NCBI RefSeq assembly: GCF_900108335.1
Contig: NZ_FNVT01000002.1
Span: 1-64,000 of the forward strand
Direction: 5' to 3'
Origin: Nonomuraea solani
Lineage (GTDB): Bacteria > Actinomycetota > Actinomycetes > Streptosporangiales > Streptosporangiaceae
Length of the DNA: 64,000 bases
Shown: piece after piece, positions 55,114 through 63,466 of the stretch
How positions within the stretch are numbered: the first letter of the stretch is position 1
Layout: each line of letters opens with the position of its first letter
Notes under the pieces: model-generated
Seen by the model: only the letters and a program-made list of their open reading frames with translations
Databases searched by the model: none
Told to the model about the DNA's origin: nothing
Translations under genes and position numbers: made by a program

Positions 55114-57698
55114 GGATCCCGTTGGGGCTGCGGGTGCACGCGGGCACCTCGGCGCTGCTCGTCGTGCTGACGGCGGTCGCCTGCCTGCTCGTCTCCGGGC
55201 TGCCCAGGATGATGCAGGCGTCGTTCGACGAGGCGCTGCGCCGGGCGCTGACCACCGCCGCCGCCGTACAGACCGATCTGACCGTGACAGGGGAGCCGGC
55301 CGCCCCCAACGGCGACCTGCACCAACGTGCGCGGTTCGAGGACCACGACGCTCAGTGGCGGCGGCTCCTCCCGGCGGCGCTGCGGTCCCTGATCCGGCCC
55401 GGCGGGCACATGAGCGCCAAGACCGTCCGCACCCCCGCCGCCGCCACGATCAGCGGAGCCGTCACCTACATCAACCTCGGCTGGCTGTCCGACGCGGACC
55501 GGCGGGTGGACTGGGTGGAGGGCCGCGAACCCGGCGGACCGTCCACCATGGTCCACGACGGCGCGACGATCCCGGTGGTCGAGGTGGGCGTCGTGGACGA
55601 GGCCGTACGCAGGATGGGCCTGCGGATCGGCCAGACCAGGATGCTCGGCTCGACCACCCTCACGGCGGTGCGGATCGTCGGCGTGTTCAGGGCCAAGGAC
55701 CCGGGCGACCGCGCCTGGAGCCACGACGCCGACGTCCCGCACGTCACCTGGGTACGCCTACCGACCGGGGTGGAGGAGTTCCACACCACGACGCTGATGT
55801 CCGACGACGGGCTGGCCGCGCTCACCAGCGGGGCGCACAACCTGACCTACCGCTGGGTCCTGCCCCTCGACGGGCGGGCCGCGACCGCGCTGGGCGTGCC
55901 GGACGTCGAGGCGGCCATCGCCGAGTTCGAGCGGCAACTGGCGGTCCGGGGAACCAGCGTCATCAGCCATCGCCTGGTCACCGGGCTGCCCAAGCTGCTC
56001 GGCGACTTCCTGACCGCGCTGGCCGCCGCGCGGACCGTCATGTACCTGGTGCTCGGCGGGCTGCTCGCGGTCGCGCTCGGCGTGATCGCGCTGGGCGTGC
56101 GACTGCTGACCGACCGGATGGAGCACACGCTGGCGCTGGCCCGGGCGCGCGGCGGCTCGTTGTGGCAGGTGACGGTGGCCGGGGGCGCGCTGACCGCGCT
56201 CGCGGTGGGGCCCGCGGCCCTGGCCGGGTACGGGCTGTCGTTCCTCGTGCCCGGGCCGGTGCCGCCGATCGTGCACCTCGGGCCGGTGGTCGTGGTGGTC
56301 ACCGCCGTGTCGTTCGCCGTGGTGCGCCTGGTGCTCGCGCATCGCACGCCGCTGAACGAGCGCCGCGACGACGTGGCCACCGCCCGGCCGTCCGCGCGGC
56401 GGGTGACGATGGAGGTCATGGTCGTCGTGCTCGCGCCGGCGGGAGCGTACCTGCTGCGCGCCCGCGGGCTGTCCGGCTCGGCGCGGGAGGATCCGTTCCT
56501 GCTGCTGATCCCGATCGCGCTGACGCTCGCGGCCGCGCTGATCACGTTGCGGTGCTACCCGTACCCGTTGCGGCTGCTCGTCCGGCTGGCCGCGCGCGGG
56601 CGGGCGGCGGTGCCGTTCCTGGGGCTGACCAGGGCGGCGAGGGCGCGCTCCGCCAGCGCGCTGCCGGTGCTGATCCTGCTGCCCGCGCTGAGCGTGTCGG
56701 TGTTCGCCGCGGTGATCTCCGACGGGATCGCCACCACGCAGCGGCTGGCGTCCTGGCAGAAGGTGGGCGCGCCGATCAAGCTGACGTCGGCCGCGGACAT
56801 TCCGGCCGAGACCATCGAGCGGGTACGCGGGACCCCCGGGGTCGAGCGGGTGGCGCTCGCGCTGACGGGCCGGGTGCGGATCGGCGACACCGGGGAATGG
56901 CCGTACGCCGTCGCCGTGGACCTGGCCGAGTGGCGGCGGGTCGCCGGCGACGGGCCCCTCGACCTGCCCGCGCTGTCCGGGAGCACGTCCGCGCTGCTCT
57001 CCCCCGGGCTGGGCGCGCGGGGCACCTTCGAGATCATGTGGCTGTCACCGGCGAAGCTGACCACCCAGGGCATGATCGACACGTTGCCCGGCTTCTACTT
57101 CAGTGGGCAGTTCCTCCTCGTGCCGCGAGAGGTGCTGCCCTGGCCCGCCGCGAACACGCTGCTGATCAAGGGCGACGTCGCCCCCGCCGAGCTGGCGCGG
57201 CTGGTCCCGGCGGCGACCGTGGAGACCCAGGAGCGCGCGCTGGCCGCCATCCAGGCCGATCCGCTCGCGGGCACGGTCCGCTCGACGCTGCTGGTGGTGA
57301 CGGTGGCGCTGGGGGTGTACGCGCTGGTGGCGATCGTCCTGTCGCTGGTCGTCGGGGCGCCGGAGCGGGCCAGGGCGGTGTCGCTGCTGCGGACGCTCGG
57401 GTTGTCCGAACGGCAGGCCCGGCGGCTGACCGTGCTCGAACTGCTCCCCCTGGTCCTCGTCACGGCGCTGGCCGGTCTCGCCCTGGGTCTCGGCCTGCCC
57501 GCCGCGCTGGGGCCGGGCGTGGACATGTCCTCGTACGCGGGCGGCCTGCCCGTCGGCGACTACACGCCCGGCCTGCTCACCCCCGCGGCGCTGGCGGCCG
57601 GGCTGACGCTCTGCGCCCTGGCCGGGGCGTACGCGCACACCGCCATCGGCCGCCGCCGCAACCTGGGCGCCGTCCTGCGCGTGGGCGACCTGACCTGA
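55110..57698 (+). CDS. FtsX-type ABC permease, second
   Basis: An 862-residue permease of the same FtsX-type plan: an N-terminal helix, an outside domain, a membrane block (~310-500), a second outside domain and a final membrane block (~725-850, with the typical ERARAVSLLRTLGLSERQARRL turn). GTG at 55110 overlaps the previous stop. Together the pair could form one heterodimeric transporter or mechanotransmission complex with an ATPase supplied elsewhere. It is convergent with the next gene, two bases apart. Confidence 0.85.
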   Translation: MRIPLGLRVHAGTSALLVVLTAVACLLVSGLPRMMQASFDEALRRALTTAAAVQTDLTVTGEPAAPNGDLHQRARFEDHDAQWRRLLPAALRSLIRPGGHMSAKTVRTPAAATISGAVTYINLGWLSDADRRVDWVEGREPGGPSTMVHDGATIPVVEVGVVDEAVRRMGLRIGQTRMLGSTTLTAVRIVGVFRAKDPGDRAWSHDADVPHVTWVRLPTGVEEFHTTTLMSDDGLAALTSGAHNLTYRWVLPLDGRAATALGVPDVEAAIAEFERQLAVRGTSVISHRLVTGLPKLLGDFLTALAAARTVMYLVLGGLLAVALGVIALGVRLLTDRMEHTLALARARGGSLWQVTVAGGALTALAVGPAALAGYGLSFLVPGPVPPIVHLGPVVVVVTAVSFAVVRLVLAHRTPLNERRDDVATARPSARRVTMEVMVVVLAPAGAYLLRARGLSGSAREDPFLLLIPIALTLAAALITLRCYPYPLRLLVRLAARGRAAVPFLGLTRAARARSASALPVLILLPALSVSVFAAVISDGIATTQRLASWQKVGAPIKLTSAADIPAETIERVRGTPGVERVALALTGRVRIGDTGEWPYAVAVDLAEWRRVAGDGPLDLPALSGSTSALLSPGLGARGTFEIMWLSPAKLTTQGMIDTLPGFYFSGQFLLVPREVLPWPAANTLLIKGDVAPAELARLVPAATVETQERALAAIQADPLAGTVRSTLLVVTVALGVYALVAIVLSLVVGAPERARAVSLLRTLGLSERQARRLTVLELLPLVLVTALAGLALGLGLPAALGPGVDMSSYAGGLPVGDYTPGLLTPAALAAGLTLCALAGAYAHTAIGRRRNLGAVLRVGDLT

Positions 57699-57700
57699 GC

Positions 57701-58123
57701 TCAGCCGCAGTGCACGTTGTTCAGGTAGCGGTCGCTGGTCTTGACGACTCCCTGGACGTCGATGCAGCCGCTGCCGGCCGAAACGTAGACCGGGCCCGCG
57801 TAGCTGGAGTAGCTGCCGTAGTCGGAGTCGGCCCACTCGCCGTACTGGTGGTTGGCCTTGTCGATGTAGACGCCCTTGATGGTCGTGGTGCCGGCGGTCG
57901 AGCCGTACCCGTACACGAGGGCGCAGTTCTTGCCCGCGCCGGAGTTGTAGTAGACCTCCAGCGTGCCCAGCCGCGTGCCGCTGGCGGGGACCGCGTACGC
58001 GCCGACCCGGGAGTAGCCGCTGCCGCAGGGACCGGCCGCACTGGCCGGTCCCGCGGTCACCGTGAGTCCGGTGGTGAGCGTCGCGGCGCAGGCCAGGGTG
58101 ATGATGGTGGTGCGGAAACGCAT
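57701..58123 (-). CDS. Spore-associated protein A-like secreted protein
   Basis: A 140-residue secreted protein with a signal peptide (MRFRTTIITLACAATLTTG, cleavage near PASA-A). The mature part is small and rich in Gly, Ser and Tyr (RVGAYAVPASGTRLGTLEVY) with four Cys, resembling the actinomycete spore-associated protein A family. Its role is unknown in detail; related proteins are found with spores. ATG at 58123 with GAAGGG upstream is preferred over the longer frame from 58201. Confidence 0.8.
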   Translation of the reverse strand: MRFRTTIITLACAATLTTGLTVTAGPASAAGPCGSGYSRVGAYAVPASGTRLGTLEVYYNSGAGKNCALVYGYGSTAGTTTIKGVYIDKANHQYGEWADSDYGSYSSYAGPVYVSAGSGCIDVQGVVKTSDRYLNNVHCG

Positions 58124-58231
58124 GATGTGCCCTTCGTTCGTGGTCGGCAGGCACGTTACGGCGGGGTTCTTCCGTTCCTCTTCCTTTCGAGTTCCGATCA
58201 TCGCGGGCGGCGGAAGTCGCTTCTGCGTAGC

Positions 58232-61200
58232 ATGAGCCGGATGGTGAGCGGCGTGCTGTATCGGATATTGGGGCCGGTCTCGGTGGACGGACCCGATGGT
58301 CCGGTCGAGCTGGGCTCACCGAAGCAGCGCACGGTGCTGGCGGCGCTGCTGCTGAACGCGAACCGCACGGTGTCGGACGACCGGCTGGCGTTCCTGGTGT
58401 GGGGCGAGCGGATGCCGCGTACCGCCCTCGCCCGGTTGCAGGTCTACGTCCACGAGCTGCGGGCCCTGCTGGGCAAGGAGCGGATCAGCCGCGTCGGCAC
58501 CGGCTACCGCATCCACGCCGGCGGCGGCGAGATCGACGCCGAGCTGTTCGACCAGCACCGGGCCGCCGCCCGTGAGCACGCGGGCAGCGGCCGTCCCGAG
58601 ATGGCGGCGCGGCGGCTGCGGGCGGCGGCGGCGCTGTGGCGGGGTCCGGCGCTGGGCGGGACCGCCGCGACGCTGGTCGAGCAGGAACGTCCCGGCCTGG
58701 AAGAGCGCCGGGTCGGTGCGCTGGAGGAGCTGTTCGAGACCGAGCTGGAGCTGGGACGCCATGACGAGATCGTGGACGACCTGCGGTCGGCGGCGGCCGA
58801 GCACGCCCTGCGCGAGCGCCTGCAGGCGCAGCTCATGCTGGCGCTGCACCGGTGCGGACGCCGGCCGGAGGCGCTCGCCGTCTACCGGGACACCAGGGAG
58901 CGGCTGATCGACGAGCTGGGCATCGAGCCGGGTCAGCCGCTGCGGGAGTTGCACCAGCGGTTCCTGGCCGACGAGGCGGAACAGCCGGCTCAGACCGTCC
59001 ATCCCGCCGAGCTGCCCCGCGACATCCATGGCTTCGCCGGGCGCGAACGGGAGCTCGCATGGCTGGACACCGCTCTGGGCACCGGCGGCGCGGTGTGCGT
59101 GCTCAGCGGAACGGCCGGAATGGGCAAGACGGCGCTGGCCCTGCGCTGGGCGCACCGCGCGAAGAGCCGTTTCCCCGGCGGCCAGCTCTACGTCGACCTG
59201 CGCGGATACGACGCCGAGCACGAGCCCCTGACCGCGCCCGCGGCCCTGGCCCGGCTGCTGCTCTCCCTCGGTGCCGATCCCGGGCAGGTCCCGGGCGGCT
59301 TCGACGCGCAGCTCGGCCTCTACCGTTCGCTGCTCGCCGGGCGCACGGTCCTGCTGTTCCTGGACAACGCCCGCTCGGCCGCGCAGGTCACCCCGCTGCT
59401 GCCGCCGTCGGGAGCGGCGCTGGTGACCAGCCGTCAGCACCTGGGCGAGCTGGTGGCGGGGGCGGGCGCCCGGTGGTATTCGCTCGGCGCGCTGCCGGAA
59501 AGGGACGGCCTGGCCCTGGTGGACGACCTGCTGGGCCCGGCGGACGGGCCGGCGGAGGCGTCGGCGCGGGCCGAGCTCGTCCGGCTCTGCGGCGGTCTTC
59601 CGCTGGCGCTGCGCATCGCCGCGGCCAACGCCGCCGCCCCATGGAACGGAACCGCGTCCGTGGTCGGCGAACTCTCCGCGGGCGACCCGCTGACCGGTCT
59701 CACCCTCGACGGAACCGACCACAACCCCGTGACCCTCGCCTTCTCGGCGTCCTACCGCGTGCTCTCCCCCGCCTGCCGGCGTGTCTTCCGCCTGCTCGGC
59801 CTCATCCCGGGGCCGGACTTCACGGTCGAGGCGGTGGCGTCGGCCGCCGATGTCCCGCCCGCCGAGGCGCGTACGACGCTCAAGGTCCTGGCCGCGGCGC
59901 ACCTCGTCGAGCACCACCGCGCGGACCGGTTCAGGCTCCACGACCTGGTACGCCTCTACGCCGGCGCGCAGGCGGGCGGCGACCCCGGCCGCGACGCCGC
60001 CCGGAGCCGGCTGATCGACCACTACCTCCGCCTCGGCGACGCCATCGCCGCCTGGTGCGCCCCCGACGAGATCCGGCTGCCCGGGCACGTCGCGCCGTTC
60101 ACCGGCGACCCGGTCCAGCCCACCGGCGAGGAGATCGCCACCCTGGTGGCCGCGCTCACGCAGGCGGTCCGCCACGACCCCGGTCCCCGGACCTGGCGGC
60201 TGGCCGAGCAGGTGTGGATCATCTGCGACAACACCGGCCACCACGCCGGCTGGCTGGAGATCGCGCCGGCCCTGCTCGCGGCCGCCGAGCGCGCGGACCT
60301 GCCCGCCCTGCGGGCCATGCTGCACTACGGGATGGGCAAGAGCCTGTTCCGCGCCGTCCGCCGCGAGGAGGCCGTGCACCATCTCGAACAGGCCGCCGCC
60401 ATCGCCGCCGCCTGCGGATGGCGGGAAGGCGAGGCGGAGTCCTGGGCGTGCCTGAGCTTCGCCCTGGAATGGACGGGCCACCTGGAGCAGGCGATCGCCC
60501 ACAACCGCCGGGCGGCCGCCCTCTTCACCGACCTCGGCTCGGTCGCCGGACGCAACCGGACGCTCAACAGGCTCGGCATGCAGTATCACCACCTGGGCCG
60601 GCTGGAGTGCGCGGAACGCTGCCGGCGGGAGGCGCTCGACCTGAGCCGCGAGCATGGGCTGGCCTACGCGGAGGCGGTCGACCTGCGCGATCTCGGCTCG
60701 GTCCTGATCGACCAGGGCCGCTACGACGAAGCCGAGCGCACGCTGACCCAGGCCACGACCCTGCTGGACGCCCTGGGCTCGGGCGGCGCGGCCAACGCGC
60801 ACACCTGGCTCAGCCGGTTGTACTGGGAGACCGGGCGGTGGCCGGCCGCCCAGGCGGCGGCGCGGCACGCCGTCGGCCTCGCCCGCGGCCAAGGGGACCG
60901 GCTCGTCGAGGCGGCGGCTCTGGTCGCGCAGGCCGACGCCGAGATCCGGCTCGGCCTGCTCGGCGACGCGGCCGGCAACCTGGACCTGGCTGACGCGATC
61001 AGCGGCCAGGCGGATCTGCGCTGGCACCAGAGTTACGCCCTCGTCGCCCGCGCCCGCCTGCACGCCGCCCGCGACGACCTGGACGGCGCCGTCAAGGTCG
61101 CCCTGGCCGCCCGCGACACGGCCCACGCCGGCAGCTATCGACTGCCCGAGCTCGCGGCCCTGACCGAACTCGCCGCCCTCTACACCGGTCTGGGCGACCG

Positions 61201-61297
61201 CGCCGAGGCCGGGCGGGCGGCCGGGGACGCCGTCCGGCTGTGCCGCACGATCGGCCACGCCCCCTGCACCGACCGGCTGGACCGGTTGCTCGGCTGA
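58232..61297 (+). CDS. SARP/AfsR-type regulator: DNA-binding, BTAD, NB-ARC and TPR
   Basis: A 1021-residue AfsR-like activator. Order: winged-helix DNA-binding domain (~10-95), bacterial transcriptional activation domain (~100-250, ending RLIDELGIEPGQPLRELHQRFL), NB-ARC ATPase (~265-560, Walker A GTAGMGKTAL, Walker B LLFLDNA) and TPR-like repeats to the end. This class switches on antibiotic clusters and is often cluster-situated, but this gene is 34 kb from the NRPS genes. ATG at 58232 is taken; ATG 58241 and GTG 58244 are alternatives. A 38-base tandem repeat starts at its stop codon. Confidence 0.9.
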   Translation: MSRMVSGVLYRILGPVSVDGPDGPVELGSPKQRTVLAALLLNANRTVSDDRLAFLVWGERMPRTALARLQVYVHELRALLGKERISRVGTGYRIHAGGGEIDAELFDQHRAAAREHAGSGRPEMAARRLRAAAALWRGPALGGTAATLVEQERPGLEERRVGALEELFETELELGRHDEIVDDLRSAAAEHALRERLQAQLMLALHRCGRRPEALAVYRDTRERLIDELGIEPGQPLRELHQRFLADEAEQPAQTVHPAELPRDIHGFAGRERELAWLDTALGTGGAVCVLSGTAGMGKTALALRWAHRAKSRFPGGQLYVDLRGYDAEHEPLTAPAALARLLLSLGADPGQVPGGFDAQLGLYRSLLAGRTVLLFLDNARSAAQVTPLLPPSGAALVTSRQHLGELVAGAGARWYSLGALPERDGLALVDDLLGPADGPAEASARAELVRLCGGLPLALRIAAANAAAPWNGTASVVGELSAGDPLTGLTLDGTDHNPVTLAFSASYRVLSPACRRVFRLLGLIPGPDFTVEAVASAADVPPAEARTTLKVLAAAHLVEHHRADRFRLHDLVRLYAGAQAGGDPGRDAARSRLIDHYLRLGDAIAAWCAPDEIRLPGHVAPFTGDPVQPTGEEIATLVAALTQAVRHDPGPRTWRLAEQVWIICDNTGHHAGWLEIAPALLAAAERADLPALRAMLHYGMGKSLFRAVRREEAVHHLEQAAAIAAACGWREGEAESWACLSFALEWTGHLEQAIAHNRRAAALFTDLGSVAGRNRTLNRLGMQYHHLGRLECAERCRREALDLSREHGLAYAEAVDLRDLGSVLIDQGRYDEAERTLTQATTLLDALGSGGAANAHTWLSRLYWETGRWPAAQAAARHAVGLARGQGDRLVEAAALVAQADAEIRLGLLGDAAGNLDLADAISGQADLRWHQSYALVARARLHAARDDLDGAVKVALAARDTAHAGSYRLPELAALTELAALYTGLGDRAEAGRAAGDAVRLCRTIGHAPCTDRLDRLLG

Positions 61298-61443
61298 TCG
61301 GCCACGCTCCCTGCGGCGACCGGTTGCTCGGCTGATCGGCCACGCTCCCCGCGGCGACCGGTTGCTCGGCTGATCGGCCACGCTCCCCGCGGCGACCGGT
61401 TGCTCGGCTGATCGGCCACGCTCCCCGCGGCGACCGGCTACTC
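61295..61443. repeat. Four 38-bp tandem repeats between convergent genes
   Basis: Copies start at 61295, 61333, 61371 and 61409; the unit begins TGATCGGCCACGCTCCCCGC. The first is joined to the 3' end of the regulator gene, and a diverged copy with an 8-base insertion lies in its coding end (61249-61294). The last contains the stop of the AraC gene. The unit length is not a multiple of three, so the array is non-coding. Confidence 0.9.
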
Positions 61444-62286
61444 GGGTGAGCTTGCCGTGGCCAGCCGGTATTGGGTGGGTGTGACGCCGTACGAGCGGGT
61501 GAACCAGCGGGTGAGGTGGGCCTGGTCGGTGAAACCGGCCTCGCCGGCGACCCGGGCCGCCGGGTGCCCGAGGGCGAGCAGGCGGCGCGCGGCACGCAGG
61601 CGCAACTGGCGCTGATATTCGCTGGGCGCCAGCCCGTAGGTCGTGCGGAAGGCGCGGTAGACGGCGTACCGGCTGGAGCCGGTCCAGGTCGCGAGGTCGT
61701 CGGCGCTGATCGGGTCGGCGTAGCAGTCGTGGAGGAGTTCGCGCGCCTTGGCGGCGAGCCGGGCGACCGCCGGTGTGCGGGGAACGGCGGGCGGTCGCGC
61801 GGGCGTGTGCGCGGCCAGGCTCGCGAGGGCGGCGACGGCGGCGTGGAGCAGCTCGTCGCGCTCCAGCGGGCCGGCGCCCCGCGACAGCGCGGTGTGCAGC
61901 CCGCGCAACCGCGCCGCGAGGACGGGCGAGTCGATGACCGGGGCCGCGAACAGTGGTGATCCGGCGGGGCGCCGCGTCACGTCGGCCATGACGTCGGTGA
62001 TGAGCTCGTCGCCGATGTGCACGATGCGGTAGGTGAAGCCCAGTTCGTGGGCGGCGTGCCCGTCGTGGACCTCGTCGGGGTTGAACGCCATGACCATGCC
62101 GGCCGCGCTCGTGTGGCCCGCGCCGCGGCAGGTGAAGGTCTGCGCGCCGTGCTCGGTGACGCCGAAGGAGTAGGTCTCGTGGGTGTGGCGGTGGTAGCGG
62201 TGGCGCAGGAAGCTCGCGTACATGGCCTCGAGCGGCATCTCGGCCGAACGCCAATAAGTCGCCCATTCCCGGCTCCGGCCGGTCAT
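61438..62286 (-). CDS. AraC-family regulator
   Basis: A 282-residue AraC regulator: N-terminal cupin-like sensing domain (HRHTHETYSFGVTEHGAQTF, GMVMAFNPDEVHDGHAAHELGFTYR) and a C-terminal double HTH of ~100 residues (DLATWTGSSRYAVYRAFRTTYGLAPSEYQRQLRLRAAR, then VAGEAGFTDQAHLTRWFTRSYGVTPTQYR). It is divergent from an EamA transporter gene, which is its probable target, as is common for this subfamily. The stop lies inside the last 38-base repeat. ATG at 62286. Confidence 0.93.
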   Translation of the reverse strand: MTGRSREWATYWRSAEMPLEAMYASFLRHRYHRHTHETYSFGVTEHGAQTFTCRGAGHTSAAGMVMAFNPDEVHDGHAAHELGFTYRIVHIGDELITDVMADVTRRPAGSPLFAAPVIDSPVLAARLRGLHTALSRGAGPLERDELLHAAVAALASLAAHTPARPPAVPRTPAVARLAAKARELLHDCYADPISADDLATWTGSSRYAVYRAFRTTYGLAPSEYQRQLRLRAARRLLALGHPAARVAGEAGFTDQAHLTRWFTRSYGVTPTQYRLATASSPE

Positions 62287-62420
62287 CCGTCATCACCCCC
62301 GTTCCCCGGCGCACGAGCCTACAAGACCGGCCGGCCTGCGATGACCCAGCATGAGCGCTGATGGCCGCGCCCGGCATTTCGGTATTTGGGCGTGGATGGA
62401 TGCGTTCGCGGAGGTTTTTC

Positions 62421-63305
62421 ATGGCGGTCGGCACCCGGCCCTACCTGCTGCTGGCCACGACGATGCTGCTGTGGGGCAGCGGCTTCAGCAGCTCCAAGGT
62501 GATCGTCGATCACCTGCCGCACTCCGTGGTCGCGGTGCTGCGTTTCGGCGGCGGCGCGCTGGCGCTGCTGGTCGCCCTGCGGTTGTCGCGGGAGCCTGCC
62601 GTCGTGCGACGGCGGGACCTGCTGCGGGCGGCCGGGGCAGGGGTGCTCGGCGTCTTCGTGTACAACCTGCTGTTCTTCTGGGGGCTGTCGCTCGCGCCGG
62701 CGATCGACGGAAGCACCATCGTCCCGGTCATGAGTCCCGTGCTGACCACGGCCTTTCTGCTGCTGACCCGGCGGGAGAACGCGTCGGGAGCGCGGGTGGC
62801 GGGGCTGGCGTGCGGGGCGGCCGGTGCCGTGATCTTCTTCGTGGGCGCGGGCGGGGCGGCGGGCGGGGGCCGGCTCCGGCTCGCGGGCGATCTGCTGTTC
62901 CTGCTCAGCGCCGCCTGCTGGGCCGGGTTCACGCTGCTGGGGCGCCGGGTGCTGACCGGCATCGAGCCGCTCCGGGCGACGACGTACGCGACGGTGAGCG
63001 GGGCCGCGCTGCTGGCGGTCTACAGCGCGCCGGCGGCCACCGAGGTCGTCTGGGGCGACGTGCCCGCCCACGTCTGGCTGAACATCGTCTTCGTGGCGCT
63101 CGGCCCGACCGCGGTGGCGAACCTGCTCTACTACCGGGGCATCAAGGCCGTGGGCCCGTCGTCGGCGTCGATCATGATGTTCCTCGTCCCCGTCGTCGGG
63201 ACCACCTGCTCCGCCCTGTTCCTGGGCGAGTCGTTCAATCCCGTACAGGCGGCGGGGGCGGTCGTGCTCCTGGTGGGCGCCGTACTCGCCGTCGGCTATC
63301 GTTGA
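62421..63305 (+). CDS. EamA (drug/metabolite) transporter
   Basis: A 294-residue membrane protein with ten hydrophobic helices and two EamA repeats; the signature TTMLLWGSGFSSSKVIVDHL opens the first. Related proteins export amino acids or other metabolites. ATG at 62421 has GGAGG six bases upstream; an upstream ATG at 62361 would add 20 hydrophilic residues. It is divergent from the AraC gene. Three bases after its stop begins the leader region of the downstream synthetase gene. Confidence 0.92.
   Translation: MAVGTRPYLLLATTMLLWGSGFSSSKVIVDHLPHSVVAVLRFGGGALALLVALRLSREPAVVRRRDLLRAAGAGVLGVFVYNLLFFWGLSLAPAIDGSTIVPVMSPVLTTAFLLLTRRENASGARVAGLACGAAGAVIFFVGAGGAAGGGRLRLAGDLLFLLSAACWAGFTLLGRRVLTGIEPLRATTYATVSGAALLAVYSAPAATEVVWGDVPAHVWLNIVFVALGPTAVANLLYYRGIKAVGPSSASIMMFLVPVVGTTCSALFLGESFNPVQAAGAVVLLVGAVLAVGYR
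63297..63302 (+). promoter_or_regulatory. -10 box for the trp leader transcript
   Basis: TATCGT sits seven bases before the GTG of the leader peptide, the right distance for transcription to begin at or next to that GTG, making it a leaderless start. A good -35 box is not obvious (TGGGCG at 17 bases). Confidence 0.45.
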
Positions 63306-63308
63306 GGT

Positions 63309-63350
63309 GTGCATCGACTTCCGTGTCTGAGCTGGTGGCGCTCCCCGTAG
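63309..63350 (+). CDS. trpL: Tryptophan leader peptide (13 codons, Trp-Trp)
   Basis: GTG-initiated peptide MHRLPCLSWWRSP followed by TAG. Two tandem TGG codons lie at 63333-63338, within RNA segment 1 of the attenuator. The peptide has no spaced ribosome site (GAGG ends one base before GTG) and an upstream stop in frame, so a leaderless start is likely. Its stalling when charged tRNA-Trp is scarce would set the attenuator. It lies 117 bases before the synthetase start. Confidence 0.75.
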   Translation: MHRLPCLSWWRSP

Positions 63351-63402
63351 GAGCGGCCACCTCACTTTCAGATGCGATCGGGCCGTTCGGAAGAACGGCC
63401 CG
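63334..63402 (+). promoter_or_regulatory. Ribosome-dependent trp attenuator
   Basis: Four pairing segments are visible. Segment 1 GGTGGCGCTCC (63334-63344, contains the Trp codons) pairs with segment 2 (63350-63361) through 11 base pairs and one bulged G. Part of segment 2, GAGCGGCC (63351-63358), pairs with segment 3 GGCCGTTC (63381-63388) with one G-U. Segment 3 CGGGCCGTTC (63379-63388) pairs perfectly with segment 4 GAACGGCCCG (63393-63402) around GGAA. The 1:2, 2:3 and 3:4 options match terminator and antiterminator logic as in the trp operons. A second copy of GGCCGTTC (63426-63433) could also pair with segment 4. Confidence 0.72.
63379..63402 (+). terminator. Terminator hairpin (3:4) of the attenuator
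   Basis: A perfect ten-base stem with a GGAA loop, the strongest hairpin in the leader. The following bases (TCCGCGTTTCC) have only a short T run, as is usual in high-GC bacteria. It may also end transcripts from the EamA gene. Confidence 0.55.
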
Positions 63403-63466
63403 TCCGCGTTTCCTGCGCGAGCGACGGCCGTTCCGGCGGCGGCGTCACTCACCAGGAGAAGAACTC

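Noticed and set aside
63306-63466. T-box riboswitch before the synthetase gene.
   Set aside because: No T-box sequence (AGGGTGGNACCGCG) or stem I is visible, while a Trp leader peptide with alternative hairpins explains the region better.
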